From positions 20,306 to 84,305 of the forward strand of contig CAAFYG010000028.1 of NCBI GenBank assembly GCA_900767195.1: a stretch of 64,000 nt of DNA. Direction: 5' to 3'. Below are positions 46,522-55,648 of this stretch, one piece after another. The position numbers and the translations under genes were made by a program. The notes under the pieces were generated by a model. The model was not told where the DNA came from, made no database searches, and saw only the letters and a program-made list of their open reading frames with translations. Origin of the DNA: Clostridia bacterium. Its GTDB lineage: Bacteria; Bacillota; Clostridia; Christensenellales; Borkfalkiaceae. Within the stretch, counting starts at the first letter, position 1. Each line of letters starts with the position of its first letter.

Positions 46522-47537
46522 CACAGCACCCCCTCGTTATCCGTCTTTTTCACAACGTGATTCGTAACAATCACAAGAATTGTTCCTACAACGCCTTGCA
46601 ATAATCCGAGTACCGTTGCCGTAGAATATCCGCTTCCCTTATTCAATGCGTCGTAAGACATCATTCCGATTACCTGCGTGGTTTCCACAAGCATCTGCGA
46701 GCCGTTGACCATTGCTATAATCTGTTCGTAATTGTCGCCCATAATCGAAGAAATATCTAGAATCAACTGTAACATTATCACGCTCATAATTCCGGGCAAC
46801 GTAACGGTCGTCATTTTTCTGAATCTTCCGCCGCCGTCTATTTCGCACGCGTCATACAATTCCATATCAATTCCGGCAAAAGCGGAAACATACACCAAAG
46901 TTGCCCAGCCCATCCCTTTCCAAAGCGAAGATATAGCGAGAATCATCCACCAATAACCGGGTTCGTTATACCAGGCTATCGGCTCGCTGCCGAACAATTT
47001 AAGGATTTCGTTTAAAAGCCCGCCGTCGCGATCAAACAAATTGTAGCACATACCGCCAACAGCTATCCACGAAATGAAGAACGGCAAATAAGAAATCGTA
47101 CTCATCGCCGTTTTAAATCTTTGCGAGTGCAACTCGTTGAACAACAACGTATAAAACAAAATAATCGGAAAATTCGTCGCTATTCTTATCATAGAAATAT
47201 AAATTGTATTTCTAAGAACGAGCCACGTTGCGCTTTGCGAGAAAAGTTTCACGAAATACTTTCCGCCCACAAATTCCGAGCCGAAAACGCCTTCCGCGAG
47301 GGAATAATCCTGAAACGCGATTAAAAGCCCGAACATAGGAGCATAGCAAAAAATCAATATAAGCACAAACGCAGGAAGCGCAAGCAAATACAACATCCAA
47401 TGCTTCCTTACGCCGGTGGCAAAGTCCCCGTGATGAAAACGAGAAAATCCGTCTTTCATTACGGTAAAAAATAATAAAAAAGGATTTACTTTGTCTTTCT
47501 TAGTATTTTTCTCATTTATTTCCGTGTTCATTATCAT
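46521..47537 (-). CDS. ABC sugar permease, LplB type (locus B)
   Basis: A 338-aa protein (start MIMNTEIN at 47537; 47531 also possible). Six TM segments start at HWMLYLLALPAFVLILIFCYAPM; EAA loop YDACEIDGGGRFRKMTTVTLPGI. Overlaps the end of the 313-aa upstream gene by about 26 bases. The homologue in locus A is fused to that upstream protein, which supports a physical partnership. Confidence 0.9.
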   Translation of the reverse strand: MIMNTEINEKNTKKDKVNPFLLFFTVMKDGFSRFHHGDFATGVRKHWMLYLLALPAFVLILIFCYAPMFGLLIAFQDYSLAEGVFGSEFVGGKYFVKLFSQSATWLVLRNTIYISMIRIATNFPIILFYTLLFNELHSQRFKTAMSTISYLPFFISWIAVGGMCYNLFDRDGGLLNEILKLFGSEPIAWYNEPGYWWMILAISSLWKGMGWATLVYVSAFAGIDMELYDACEIDGGGRFRKMTTVTLPGIMSVIMLQLILDISSIMGDNYEQIIAMVNGSQMLVETTQVIGMMSYDALNKGSGYSTATVLGLLQGVVGTILVIVTNHVVKKTDNEGVL

Positions 47538-48453
47538 TTTCCTCATTCTTTTTATGCTCGCTTTTTGCGAGAAGCTTTTCTTTGGCAAGCGCAATACCGC
47601 CTTGTTTCACCCCGAATACGATGAATAAAATAACGATCGCCGCAATCAACAATACAGCTACAATAATCAGAACTGCTATCAATACAGGGCTTGTTCCCGT
47701 TTCGAAAACGACGTATCCCATCGCGCTCATTACATCTTCTTTCTGTTCGCCGTCTATCGCCGCCGAAATTCCCGTCGGCTTGATCACGATTTCATTATCC
47801 GCGCCAATTTCGGAAGAAATACCGCCATAGCAAACGATTTTCGAGGGAAACGACAAGCGTATTTCGGATATTTCGGCAACATCGAAAAATTTGTATACAA
47901 TAATATTACGATTATTCTTTTTTGCCGCCAAATTGCTCAGCCCTTCCATATCCAAAACAGATTCGTCTGCAAGACAAGGCTTTATTCTCAGTCCTGCATT
48001 CATATTTTTATCGATTCGCACCGATTCAAGAATGCCGCCCTTCACTACTTTTCCTTTGGTCCTCAGATCTCCTTTGTACCACGACGACACCGTATCCAGA
48101 ATTTCATTCCCTTCTCTCATCGCCGTTTTAAAATCCGAATAATTTACAATACATGCGCCGCCGAGCTTATCGATTCTGCGCAATTTCACGTTCACGATAT
48201 ATCCGCCATCGATTTTTTCCGTAGATTTCACCGTAACCACGTCAACGTCTTTCGATTGCTGATTATAAGCGTCCACGTTTTTTTGCAACCTATCGCCGAA
48301 TGTTTCTTCATCAGCGTCCGTCAAAACGGATACTCTCGCTTCACTTTTACCGAAGTAATTCATTTTTGCTTCCGCGGAAACCGTAAAGCCGCACGAAAAC
48401 ATAAAAACAACAGGTATAAATAAGAATAAAACACACTTTGCAAGTCTTCTCAT
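47512..48453 (-). CDS. Secreted/TM-anchored accessory protein of the importer (locus B)
   Basis: A 313-aa protein: signal peptide (1-27), an extracytoplasmic mixed alpha/beta domain with EETFGDRLQKNVDAYNQQ and VKLRRIDKLGG, one C-terminal TM (PVLIAVLIIVAVLLIAAIVILFIVF) and a charged cytoplasmic tail. I do not recognise the family. Its orthologue in locus A is joined in frame to the LplB permease (25993-23942), so this is probably a transporter subunit that gates or senses substrate, comparable in position to the MalF periplasmic loop. That role is inference. First gene of the locus B operon. Confidence 0.68.
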   Translation of the reverse strand: MRRLAKCVLFLFIPVVFMFSCGFTVSAEAKMNYFGKSEARVSVLTDADEETFGDRLQKNVDAYNQQSKDVDVVTVKSTEKIDGGYIVNVKLRRIDKLGGACIVNYSDFKTAMREGNEILDTVSSWYKGDLRTKGKVVKGGILESVRIDKNMNAGLRIKPCLADESVLDMEGLSNLAAKKNNRNIIVYKFFDVAEISEIRLSFPSKIVCYGGISSEIGADNEIVIKPTGISAAIDGEQKEDVMSAMGYVVFETGTSPVLIAVLIIVAVLLIAAIVILFIVFGVKQGGIALAKEKLLAKSEHKKNEENDNEHGNK

Positions 48454-48485
48454 TATTCTTTCCCTTTTAATTTTTGTACTATAAC

Positions 48486-48514
48486 AGTATACACGAAGTA
48501 AAATTTGGTTTCAA
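48486..48514 (-). promoter_or_regulatory. Promoter of the locus B importer operon
   Basis: Minus strand TTGAAA (48514-48509), 17-base spacer, TATACT (48491-48486), 33 bases upstream of the start at 48453. Divergent from the AraC gene promoter about 100 bases away. Confidence 0.7.
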
Positions 48515-48607
48515 GTCGGAATATATTGAAAATTTGTTAAAATATACTATTTTAAGTGATTTTTATTGAAAATACGCCCATTTAAAAATTATTTTGTTGT
48601 TATCAGC

Positions 48608-48636
48608 TTGACTTTTCTGCTTTAAAACGCTATACT
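48608..48636 (+). promoter_or_regulatory. Promoter of the locus B AraC gene
   Basis: TTGACT (48608-48613), 17-base spacer, TATACT (48631-48636). The ATG at 48643 is only 6 bases beyond the -10 box, so transcription would start at or next to the start codon. Confidence 0.7.
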
Positions 48637-48642
48637 GTAACT

Positions 48643-49521
48643 ATGAAGCGCAAACATCCTATATACGCCAACATAGAAAGTATGCCCGAAAAAGCCACAT
48701 GGCAACAAAGCAGTCCGTTTTCTTCGGTGGAAGCTGCATTTAACTGGGTAAATACTGAATATCCCACCGAACATAACCATACGCATTGGGAATTGCTTCT
48801 GATTGTACGCGGCAGAATCAAACACACTTTAAACGGTGTGGAAAAAGTGATCACGGAAGGCGACGCTTGTTTGTTGCGCCCGGAAGATACGCACAAGCTT
48901 ACCTACGTGCAGAGAAGCGATGCCAAAAATTATCAATCAATCACCTACGTTTTCACAGACGCTATGTTCTCAAAAATCACCGCGCCATATCCAGATATTA
49001 TGGATTTTCGGCGAAGCGACGCAAATCTTTCTTTCTGTATAGATTCCGACTTGCTGAAACAAATTATCGACAAAAGCTTTTCGGCGCAGCTTTTAAGCAG
49101 GAATAAATATCAGAATGCCTCTGTGATTATAATCACCACACTTTTGCTTGTATTATTTCAGAAAAACATCACCAGCGAACAACTTTACCCCGAATGGCTG
49201 AACGATTTTATCAATTATCTCAATTCGCCCTACCGCTTCGGTATTCCCGTAACAAAACTCGCCGCTCATACGCCTTACAGCTACTCGCGTTTAACCACTT
49301 TATTCAAAGAGTACACGGGAAAAAGCTTGCTTACCTATATGAACGACATGAAACTTGCCTACGCCAAAAAACTTCTTCGCACTACCGATAAGCAGGTCAT
49401 TGAAATTTCCAACGAACTGTATTACGACAGCGTGAGCTCTTTTAATCATAACTTCAAAAATAAATTCGGAAAGACGCCCACGGAATACAGAAAAGAACAC
49501 TTTAAAAAATCGACGGATTAA
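48643..49521 (+). CDS. AraC-family transcriptional regulator (locus B)
   Basis: A 292-aa protein. The N-terminal cupin (HNHTHWELLLIVRGRIKHTLNG, then EGDACLLRPEDTHKL) is a sugar-sensing domain. The C-terminal two-HTH domain ends with SSFNHNFKNKFGKTPTEYRKEH. Divergent from the importer operon and its likely activator. The start is taken at 48643 with no Shine-Dalgarno; an internal ATG at 48682 is the alternative. Confidence 0.87.
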   Translation: MKRKHPIYANIESMPEKATWQQSSPFSSVEAAFNWVNTEYPTEHNHTHWELLLIVRGRIKHTLNGVEKVITEGDACLLRPEDTHKLTYVQRSDAKNYQSITYVFTDAMFSKITAPYPDIMDFRRSDANLSFCIDSDLLKQIIDKSFSAQLLSRNKYQNASVIIITTLLLVLFQKNITSEQLYPEWLNDFINYLNSPYRFGIPVTKLAAHTPYSYSRLTTLFKEYTGKSLLTYMNDMKLAYAKKLLRTTDKQVIEISNELYYDSVSSFNHNFKNKFGKTPTEYRKEHFKKSTD

Positions 49522-49537
49522 TCCCCGTCGATTTTTT
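49504..49537. terminator. Bidirectional terminator
   Basis: A perfect 13-bp stem, AAAAAATCGACGG (49504-49516) with CCGTCGATTTTTT (49525-49537), loop of 8 bases containing the TAA stop of the AraC gene. It ends both the AraC gene and the convergent GH36 operon. Confidence 0.8.
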
Positions 49538-49554
49538 ACTATAAATTTCAAAAT

Positions 49555-51606
49555 TTAATTTTTCTTTCGGAATAATCTCGCAGAAAAATTATCCGGAAGA
49601 ATTATTTTGTTCCCTTGCATAATACAATCGCTCTTCGCGGGGAAAATCTGGCAATACGATTCCGCGCCTTCTATGATAAAATCTTTTTCGCCGTTTGCCC
49701 ACAAATATAAGTAATCGGCGCGCGCATTTTTATAAACCAACGCGTGTTTTTTATCTTCGATTCTCGTAATTCCTAACGGAAATTCCGGATAAGAATGTAA
49801 AACATCGGAATAAATTTCACGATACAAAGAAATAGCTTCTTTTACAATCAAAAGCTTTTTTTTATCAAGATAATCGATACGAGAGCTAAGATAAATAATC
49901 GAAGTCAGCGCGTTTACGCAGTTATAAATCACCCCTTCGTCGGAAAGCGGAAGCAACTCGTCTTTACTTTTTGTTCTATCGCAACCCCGCACAGGGAACG
50001 GCATGCACCACGTCCCGATTTTTTCGGGCGGATTATGTACGAGCGAGCCGCAGATAATCGAAGGATATTTCAAATAATTCTCCTGATCGGATACGCTTTG
50101 CAAATCAAAATGTTTTAAAGTACCATTATCCTGTCTTCTACCTCCGGAAGCGCAGTTTTCAAGAACCATATCGGGATATTTTTTCTTGATTGCGGCATAA
50201 AATTCCGTTACGGCCTTGTGATTTTCGATTAATCCGTTTCTTTCTCCGTATCTTTTCCCGTCTACCCATATATATTTATCGTTATAATCAATCTTTACAA
50301 ACCTGATTCCGAGCGCGTAAAATCTGTCGAAAACATTTTCAAGGAAATTGCGGACTTCCTCCTTTCTGAAATCCAAGAACTTCCTGCGTTCGTTTCCGTA
50401 GATTTTTCCCTGTACCGTTAAAAACCAATCGGGATGGCTTTTGAATACCTTTGAATTTTCCCCGACAACTTCGCCTTCCAGCCAAAGCCCGGCTTTCATA
50501 CCCTTCGATTGAATATAAGCAACGATTCCATCAAGACCATTTTCCCCAAATACCTCGCCGTCGAAATTCCAATCACCGAATCTGTTTCCCGGCTCGTTTT
50601 TATAATTATACCAGCCCGCATCTATGATATAGTACTCCGCGCCGAGTTCCGCCGCTGCATCGATTAAAGCCGTATCGTCTTTCCAATTCGGCGACGACCA
50701 TAAACAGTTCATATAATCATTAAAAAACAACGTAGGCTCTTTTACGAAATACCCGCAACACTTTCTCTTTGCCCGATATAAATTATCAAAAAACGGCGAA
50801 TTGCCGTTATTAACACAAAATAAGGCAAGATTTGTCTGAAAGCTATCGCCCTTCTTCAAAGCGATGATCGATCCGTTCGTTTCGGTTACAGAGCCTTCCG
50901 CCAGTATTAACGTTCCCGTTTCCGCATCCCACAATTTATATACGGATAACTCGCAGAACCACGACCCCGCAGGTTCGCTTTCCATATACCATGCCTCGCG
51001 GGTTTCCTTATCCGAAACGCACATCGCGGGATAATACAACCCCGTGGTTTGAGAGCCGAAATTCTCGGTTTTAAATTTACTCACCGTATAATGGTTGCAA
51101 TAATCGTGAAAGCCCAAATCATTCAAATTGTTCTCATACCATTGCCCTTCGCCCTGCCACGTATTTATACAATGTTTCAGCGTGAATTTTCTATTATATT
51201 CTTCCCGAAATTCCGCAATGGGAAACAAGTTGAAAAAGTCGGTGAGAAAAATATCTTTGGTTGCGGTAATCTTCGTTTGACAAGTAAAAACGCCGCCGCC
51301 TAAAAACCGATATTCGGTTTCCGTTTCGCAAGATAATTTATCCGAGCGATACTTAATTTTCAGCAAATTTTCATTTTCGACAAAGTCTGTTTGACGAAAT
51401 TCTCCGATAAACACTTTGTACACGGCAGAATCCGCACCCGTTGAACCGCAAGTTACCCCCGCCGCGCAACAAATAAACGGCAAAAACCCGATATCGTTAT
51501 TCGGTAAATCCCCCACCGAAGCAATGCTGTTCAGATACAGACCGTTTTCTGTTTCTACGAATTTCAGAAAAACACCCGATTTTTCCAATATCTTAAAATT
51601 TCTCAT
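49555..51606 (-). CDS. GH36 alpha-galactosidase
   Basis: A 683-aa protein, no signal peptide. N-terminal beta-supersandwich, then the barrel: EYYIIDAGWYNYK near 325, KAGLWLEGEVVGENS near 375, FVKIDYNDKY (nucleophile Asp) near 435, and LENCASGGRRQDNG (acid/base Asp) near 485. These are the GH36/clan D motifs. Releases alpha-galactose from imported oligosaccharides. Last gene of the third enzyme operon, 3 bases after the SGNH gene. Confidence 0.87.
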   Translation of the reverse strand: MRNFKILEKSGVFLKFVETENGLYLNSIASVGDLPNNDIGFLPFICCAAGVTCGSTGADSAVYKVFIGEFRQTDFVENENLLKIKYRSDKLSCETETEYRFLGGGVFTCQTKITATKDIFLTDFFNLFPIAEFREEYNRKFTLKHCINTWQGEGQWYENNLNDLGFHDYCNHYTVSKFKTENFGSQTTGLYYPAMCVSDKETREAWYMESEPAGSWFCELSVYKLWDAETGTLILAEGSVTETNGSIIALKKGDSFQTNLALFCVNNGNSPFFDNLYRAKRKCCGYFVKEPTLFFNDYMNCLWSSPNWKDDTALIDAAAELGAEYYIIDAGWYNYKNEPGNRFGDWNFDGEVFGENGLDGIVAYIQSKGMKAGLWLEGEVVGENSKVFKSHPDWFLTVQGKIYGNERRKFLDFRKEEVRNFLENVFDRFYALGIRFVKIDYNDKYIWVDGKRYGERNGLIENHKAVTEFYAAIKKKYPDMVLENCASGGRRQDNGTLKHFDLQSVSDQENYLKYPSIICGSLVHNPPEKIGTWCMPFPVRGCDRTKSKDELLPLSDEGVIYNCVNALTSIIYLSSRIDYLDKKKLLIVKEAISLYREIYSDVLHSYPEFPLGITRIEDKKHALVYKNARADYLYLWANGEKDFIIEGAESYCQIFPAKSDCIMQGNKIILPDNFSARLFRKKN

Positions 51607-51609
51607 CTT

Positions 51610-52263
51610 TCACCTCGCAAAGTCGAATTTAAATGCTTTCAAAAACGCTTTTGCCTGCACCGTTGCGCCAATCGCGTTCGGATGTACCCTATCCAACGAA
51701 ACCGTAGAAGAATGTTTATATTTGCAATACTCGTCAAACTCCTTTTGCAAATCTACAAAAACACATTCGTATTTTTCGGCAAGTCGTTTACACACCGCGC
51801 CGTATTCATCCATCATATCGCGCATCGGATCGGAACGTTGCGGCGCAATATAATACGGTGTAGCCAGAATGACGCCTTTTGCAGTCTTTTTCGAACGCAA
51901 AATCATTTCTTCAAGATTTTTTTCGTATTCGTCTATCCGCACCAAAGTTTCTTTTAATGCAGGTTGTCCGAAAAAATGCCAGACGTCGTTTATTCCGATA
52001 CAAATCGAAACCCAATCCGGTTGAAGCGAAATTACATCGCGATCGAAGCGCGCAAGCAAAGCCTTGCTTGTATCGCAAGCGATTCCCGAATTTGTGATTC
52101 TGAGATTCAACTCGGGATAATAGGCATACAAATTGTTTTCTATCACCCGCACATAGCCGTTTCCTATACTCGAAACGGGTGTTTCCCCGATCGGGCGTTC
52201 GCTACCCATATCCGTAACCGAATCTCCCGCAAAAACTATTCTTTCAAAATTTTTAAAAATCAT
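51610..52263 (-). CDS. SGNH/GDSL esterase
   Basis: A 217-aa protein starting at ATG 52263 after AAAGGAAAAAT; the upstream TTG lies within that ribosome site. Block I IVFAGDSVTDMG, block III CIGINDVW, block V DRVHPNAIGA. Cytoplasmic. Probably a sugar O-acyl esterase working with GH78 and GH36 in this operon. Third SGNH-type gene of this kind in the window. Confidence 0.8.
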   Translation of the reverse strand: MIFKNFERIVFAGDSVTDMGSERPIGETPVSSIGNGYVRVIENNLYAYYPELNLRITNSGIACDTSKALLARFDRDVISLQPDWVSICIGINDVWHFFGQPALKETLVRIDEYEKNLEEMILRSKKTAKGVILATPYYIAPQRSDPMRDMMDEYGAVCKRLAEKYECVFVDLQKEFDEYCKYKHSSTVSLDRVHPNAIGATVQAKAFLKAFKFDFAR

Positions 52264-52298
52264 ATTTTTCCTTTTTTTCAACGATTATTTGCACATTT

Positions 52299-54407
52299 TC
52301 AGCGCAAATTGAATATATTATTGCCTTTTTGTAACGTTTTTTCTTCGCCGCCGATCTCAATCACGCCTGCCACGCCTTCCGGCATCGTTACGGCGAAAAC
52401 ACCTTTTTTCAATGAAATTTCCAATCTTTCCCCATTGATTGTATAATAAGCGGAAAACTCGTCGATTCCCTTCGGGAAGTACGGTTTCAAATGAATCTCT
52501 TTAAAGCCGGGAAATTTTTCGTTTGGCATTAAGCCGGAAAGCGAAGAGTGAATAAATGCGTCCACCGAAGAAAACATATGATGATCGCGCGATTCGCTTC
52601 CCCGCCACGCTTCGCCGAACGTTCCCGAACATTTATCCGCCAGATAAAGCCACGAAGGGTATGTTTCGGTCGTCACCATCTTCCACGCAATATCGAAATA
52701 TCCATACTCGCGCAAAACAACGGGAATAATCAACGCGCCGAAAATTCCGCCATAAATATGTCCGCCGTCTTTTTTCACTAACGCCGCAAGTTGATCCGCC
52801 GCCGCTTGTTTATCGTCGGTCATATCGAAATACGCCAATGCGGCATAATACGTCTGACTTTGTGCATGCTTACCTTCAAAACGCTTTCTGAAAGCCTTGC
52901 GGATTTCGGCAGAACGTTTTTCCGCGTTTTTAGATTCATTCGTATCGCCTAACACAGCGCAGATTTTTGCGTAAATATCGTAAACATGTTTGGCATAACA
53001 CGTAAGCATTGCCTCTGTCTCGATTTTTTCACACTCTTCGGGCGCGCACCAATCGCCAAGTCCTATGGTAAAAATATCGTTGTCCGTCTGCGTATCCAAA
53101 AACGCAAGATACCTTCTCATAGGCCCACGATAGCGTTCGAGCACGCTTTCATCGCCCGTAAACAAGTAAATATTCCAAGGGATCACAAATAGCGTTGCGT
53201 CCCAGGTTACGCCGCTTCCCCATTGATATCCCCAGATCGACGTGGGGGCAATACAAGGGATCGCGCCGTTCGGACGTTGACAGTCCACAATATCGTCAAG
53301 ATACTTTATATATGAAGTTTTGATATCGAAATTATAAAGCGTCTGATACGACGAAAGCATCGCGTCTGCAGTCCATCCGTTCTTTTCGCGTTGCGGACAA
53401 TCCATAGGAATATGAACGTAATTTGTAAGCACCGAACGCATTGTGGTACGATGCAACCGATTGATTTTTTCGTCGTTGCATATGTATCCGCCGGTTTCTT
53501 TTAAATCGGTATGAATGTCTCTTGCCTTTACCGAAATCAATCTGGTGGTTTCAGGATAATAAACCCTCACGTATCTGAATCCGTGGAAAGAAAACGAGCC
53601 GTGCCACTTTTCTTTTTCCTCGCCTTTCAGCCAATACTTATCTTCGGCAAATCTTTTCGAAAAAACCAGTCTCGAAATTTCCTCCCGATCGATCGTTCCG
53701 TCGTCGCGCAAGCGTTCGCTGTATAATATCGCGATTTCATCGCCTTTCTTCCCTTCCGCTTCAATTTCCACGTTTCCCGTAACGCTTTGCCCAAAATCGT
53801 AGACAAAAGGAAAAAGCTCTTTGCCTTCGTAGCAATTCTGCAATTTTACAGGAGGCATTTCCTGGCGGACTAAAACACCACCGGGTGCGCGAGCAATCAC
53901 GGCGTTACGCGAATCATTTGTTATTTTCGCCGCATCGAACGTTTCGCCGCACCGAAGCGAATTGAAAATGGTTTTCCCCGTAGCCGTATGCCACGAACTA
54001 TCGGTAGCCGCTACGCTTTTTCCATGGACAAACAACTCGAATATCGCTTTCGGCGCAGCTTTCCACGCGGCGTGTTCAAATCCCCACGCGTCCGCTTCAA
54101 CCTGATGATACCACCCGTTTCCGCAAATAATTTCTATTTCGTTTTCACCCGGTTTCAGATAAGCCGATACTGCATAAGACTGATAAACCACTCGTTTATC
54201 GTATGCGGTGAACGGAGGAGCAAGTAAATCGTCGCCTACCTTTTTTTCGTTTATTTTTAAAACGTAAAATCCAAGTCCGCAAACCAAAGCCACGGCATTT
54301 TCCGTTGTTTTTAATACTACTTTTGTTGTAAAAACAGGCGTTGCTTCTTGCGGACAAGAAGGATTTTCTATCCATTTTGCTTTTTTAAACCGAATCTCAT
54401 TTTTCAT
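52299..54407 (-). CDS. Alpha-L-rhamnosidase, GH78 family
   Basis: A 702-aa protein without a signal peptide. N-terminal sandwich with GLGFYVLKINEKKVGDDLLAPPFTAYDKRV. Catalytic signature DCPQREKNGWTADAMLSS around residue 335, followed by the (alpha/alpha)6 barrel motifs GDWCAPEECE and YPSWLYLADKCSGTFGEAW. Releases rhamnose from imported glycosides. Overlaps the end of the small membrane-protein gene by 11 bases. It is shorter than the GH78 in locus A and distinct from it. Confidence 0.87.
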   Translation of the reverse strand: MKNEIRFKKAKWIENPSCPQEATPVFTTKVVLKTTENAVALVCGLGFYVLKINEKKVGDDLLAPPFTAYDKRVVYQSYAVSAYLKPGENEIEIICGNGWYHQVEADAWGFEHAAWKAAPKAIFELFVHGKSVAATDSSWHTATGKTIFNSLRCGETFDAAKITNDSRNAVIARAPGGVLVRQEMPPVKLQNCYEGKELFPFVYDFGQSVTGNVEIEAEGKKGDEIAILYSERLRDDGTIDREEISRLVFSKRFAEDKYWLKGEEKEKWHGSFSFHGFRYVRVYYPETTRLISVKARDIHTDLKETGGYICNDEKINRLHRTTMRSVLTNYVHIPMDCPQREKNGWTADAMLSSYQTLYNFDIKTSYIKYLDDIVDCQRPNGAIPCIAPTSIWGYQWGSGVTWDATLFVIPWNIYLFTGDESVLERYRGPMRRYLAFLDTQTDNDIFTIGLGDWCAPEECEKIETEAMLTCYAKHVYDIYAKICAVLGDTNESKNAEKRSAEIRKAFRKRFEGKHAQSQTYYAALAYFDMTDDKQAAADQLAALVKKDGGHIYGGIFGALIIPVVLREYGYFDIAWKMVTTETYPSWLYLADKCSGTFGEAWRGSESRDHHMFSSVDAFIHSSLSGLMPNEKFPGFKEIHLKPYFPKGIDEFSAYYTINGERLEISLKKGVFAVTMPEGVAGVIEIGGEEKTLQKGNNIFNLR

Positions 54408-54672
54408 GATCTGTTTCTCCGTTTTGTACAGTTGTATCTATATGGCTATTGCAGATTATTTCTTTTTCTTCCGCGCTATTGCCTTTTTTTCTTCGCAGAA
54501 TTTCGCTTATTATTCCTATACAAATAGAAGATAATGTTATAATGTTTCCAACTATCTGTATATAATTTTTTAATAATGTTACATAAACCAGCCAGCAAGC
54601 AATGCCGATACCCGAAAGCGTTTTTGTAATCAATGTATTCTCATTATAAACAAACGGAAAAAACACGCGCAA
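54397..54672 (-). CDS. Small two-TM membrane protein
   Basis: 91 codons open from ATG 54672, overlapping the hydrolase stop by about 43 bases. The start is uncertain, and translation could begin at a TTG near 54636. Two hydrophobic stretches (LSGIGIACWLVYVTLL; VGNIITLSSICIGIISEIL) are followed by RRKKGN and an acidic tail. Family unknown. Being embedded in an operon between a hydrolase and GH78, and overlapping both, it could be a small transport or regulatory subunit. Confidence 0.5.
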   Translation of the reverse strand: MRVFFPFVYNENTLITKTLSGIGIACWLVYVTLLKNYIQIVGNIITLSSICIGIISEILRRKKGNSAEEKEIICNSHIDTTVQNGETDHEK

Positions 54673-55466
54673 TCATCCACCCAATGCGCAAGTCGGCGAA
54701 GCGGCTCAAATTCATTATTAATCTCATAAGTTCCCACGCTTGTGCCGTGATTGCATTTCGGATATACGTGAATTTCATAAGGTATTTTACGCTTTGCAAG
54801 TTCCAACGCATACAAAAGTGCGTTTTCCGAGGGAACAATAGAATCCTCCGCCGTTGTCCATAAAAAAGAGGGCGGCGTGTTTTCCGTTATGCAATGATTC
54901 AAATTCAGTTTTTTCAAAATTTTTTTCCTATCTTCGAAAGTATAACCGCAAAGCAGATTATCAAACGAGCGGATATGTGGCGCCTCCAGAGAAATCACCG
55001 GATAGCAAAGCCCCGTAGCCGTAGGTTTACAATCAAGTTTTTTTTCTGTAACGTTTTTCATATCCTGCCATTCTGTGGCCAGATTTCCCACAAGATGCCC
55101 GCCTGCCGAAAAGCCCACCACAAAAACTTCGTCTGCGTTCACATGCATTTCGACCGCGTTCTTTTTTATATAGTCAACAGCAGACGCCAATTCGATAAGT
55201 TGTTCGGGATAAGAAACGCCGTCGGTACAGACAAGATAATTGAGAATAAAAGTTTGAAACCCGCGCGCCAAAAATGATTGAGCCACAGGTTCACCTTCAC
55301 GTCTGCTCACCAAATAATATGCACCGCCCGGTACAACGACAACAGCAGGACGTTTCCATGTTTCGGTACGTTCTGCCGTGTCATAAGGAGAATCAGCTAA
55401 AATCGCAGCCAATGTACCGCCTTTTGTTTCGTAATATTTTTTCAAATCGATATCGAATGTTTTCAT
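54630..55466 (-). CDS. Alpha/beta-hydrolase esterase (BD-FAE/acetyl-xylan-esterase-like)
   Basis: A 278-aa protein, start at ATG 55466. Oxyanion segment VVVPGGAYYLVSRREGEPVA, nucleophile FVVGFSAGGHLVGNLA near residue 120, acid near WTTAEDSIVP and histidine in YPKCNHGTS. This matches cytoplasmic carbohydrate esterases of the BD-FAE type. First gene of the third enzyme operon (with GH78, SGNH and GH36). Confidence 0.8.
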   Translation of the reverse strand: MKTFDIDLKKYYETKGGTLAAILADSPYDTAERTETWKRPAVVVVPGGAYYLVSRREGEPVAQSFLARGFQTFILNYLVCTDGVSYPEQLIELASAVDYIKKNAVEMHVNADEVFVVGFSAGGHLVGNLATEWQDMKNVTEKKLDCKPTATGLCYPVISLEAPHIRSFDNLLCGYTFEDRKKILKKLNLNHCITENTPPSFLWTTAEDSIVPSENALLYALELAKRKIPYEIHVYPKCNHGTSVGTYEINNEFEPLRRLAHWVDDCACFFRLFIMRIH

Positions 55467-55520
55467 TTTCTGTCTACACTGCAACTAAAATTTCGCGATC
55501 TTATATATAAAACCGTTATT

Positions 55521-55549
55521 ATTATATCATATCAAAAATCATTTGTCTT
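55521..55549 (-). promoter_or_regulatory. Promoter of the third enzyme operon
   Basis: Minus strand AAGACA (55549-55544), 17-base spacer, TATAAT (55526-55521), 55 bases upstream of ATG 55466. The -10 is consensus; the -35 is weak, which could suit activator control. Confidence 0.55.
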
Positions 55550-55584
55550 GTTGAAAAATACTATAAAAGCGTTAAATAATACAA

Positions 55585-55636
55585 TCAAAAACGGCGCAGA
55601 TTTCTTGCTTTCGCAAGCTTATCTGCGCCGATTTTT
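55585..55636. terminator. Terminator after the toxin gene
   Basis: Stem CGGCGCAGAT (55592-55601) with ATCTGCGCCG (55621-55630) and an inner CTTGC/GCAAG stem. T-rich tails occur in both directions. Mainly ends the minus-strand toxin-antitoxin transcript. Confidence 0.75.
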
Positions 55637-55648
55637 GTATACCACATC

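Noticed and set aside
48630..48896. Small minus-strand frames overlapping the AraC gene
   Set aside because: They are antisense to a well-conserved AraC protein and show no family features.
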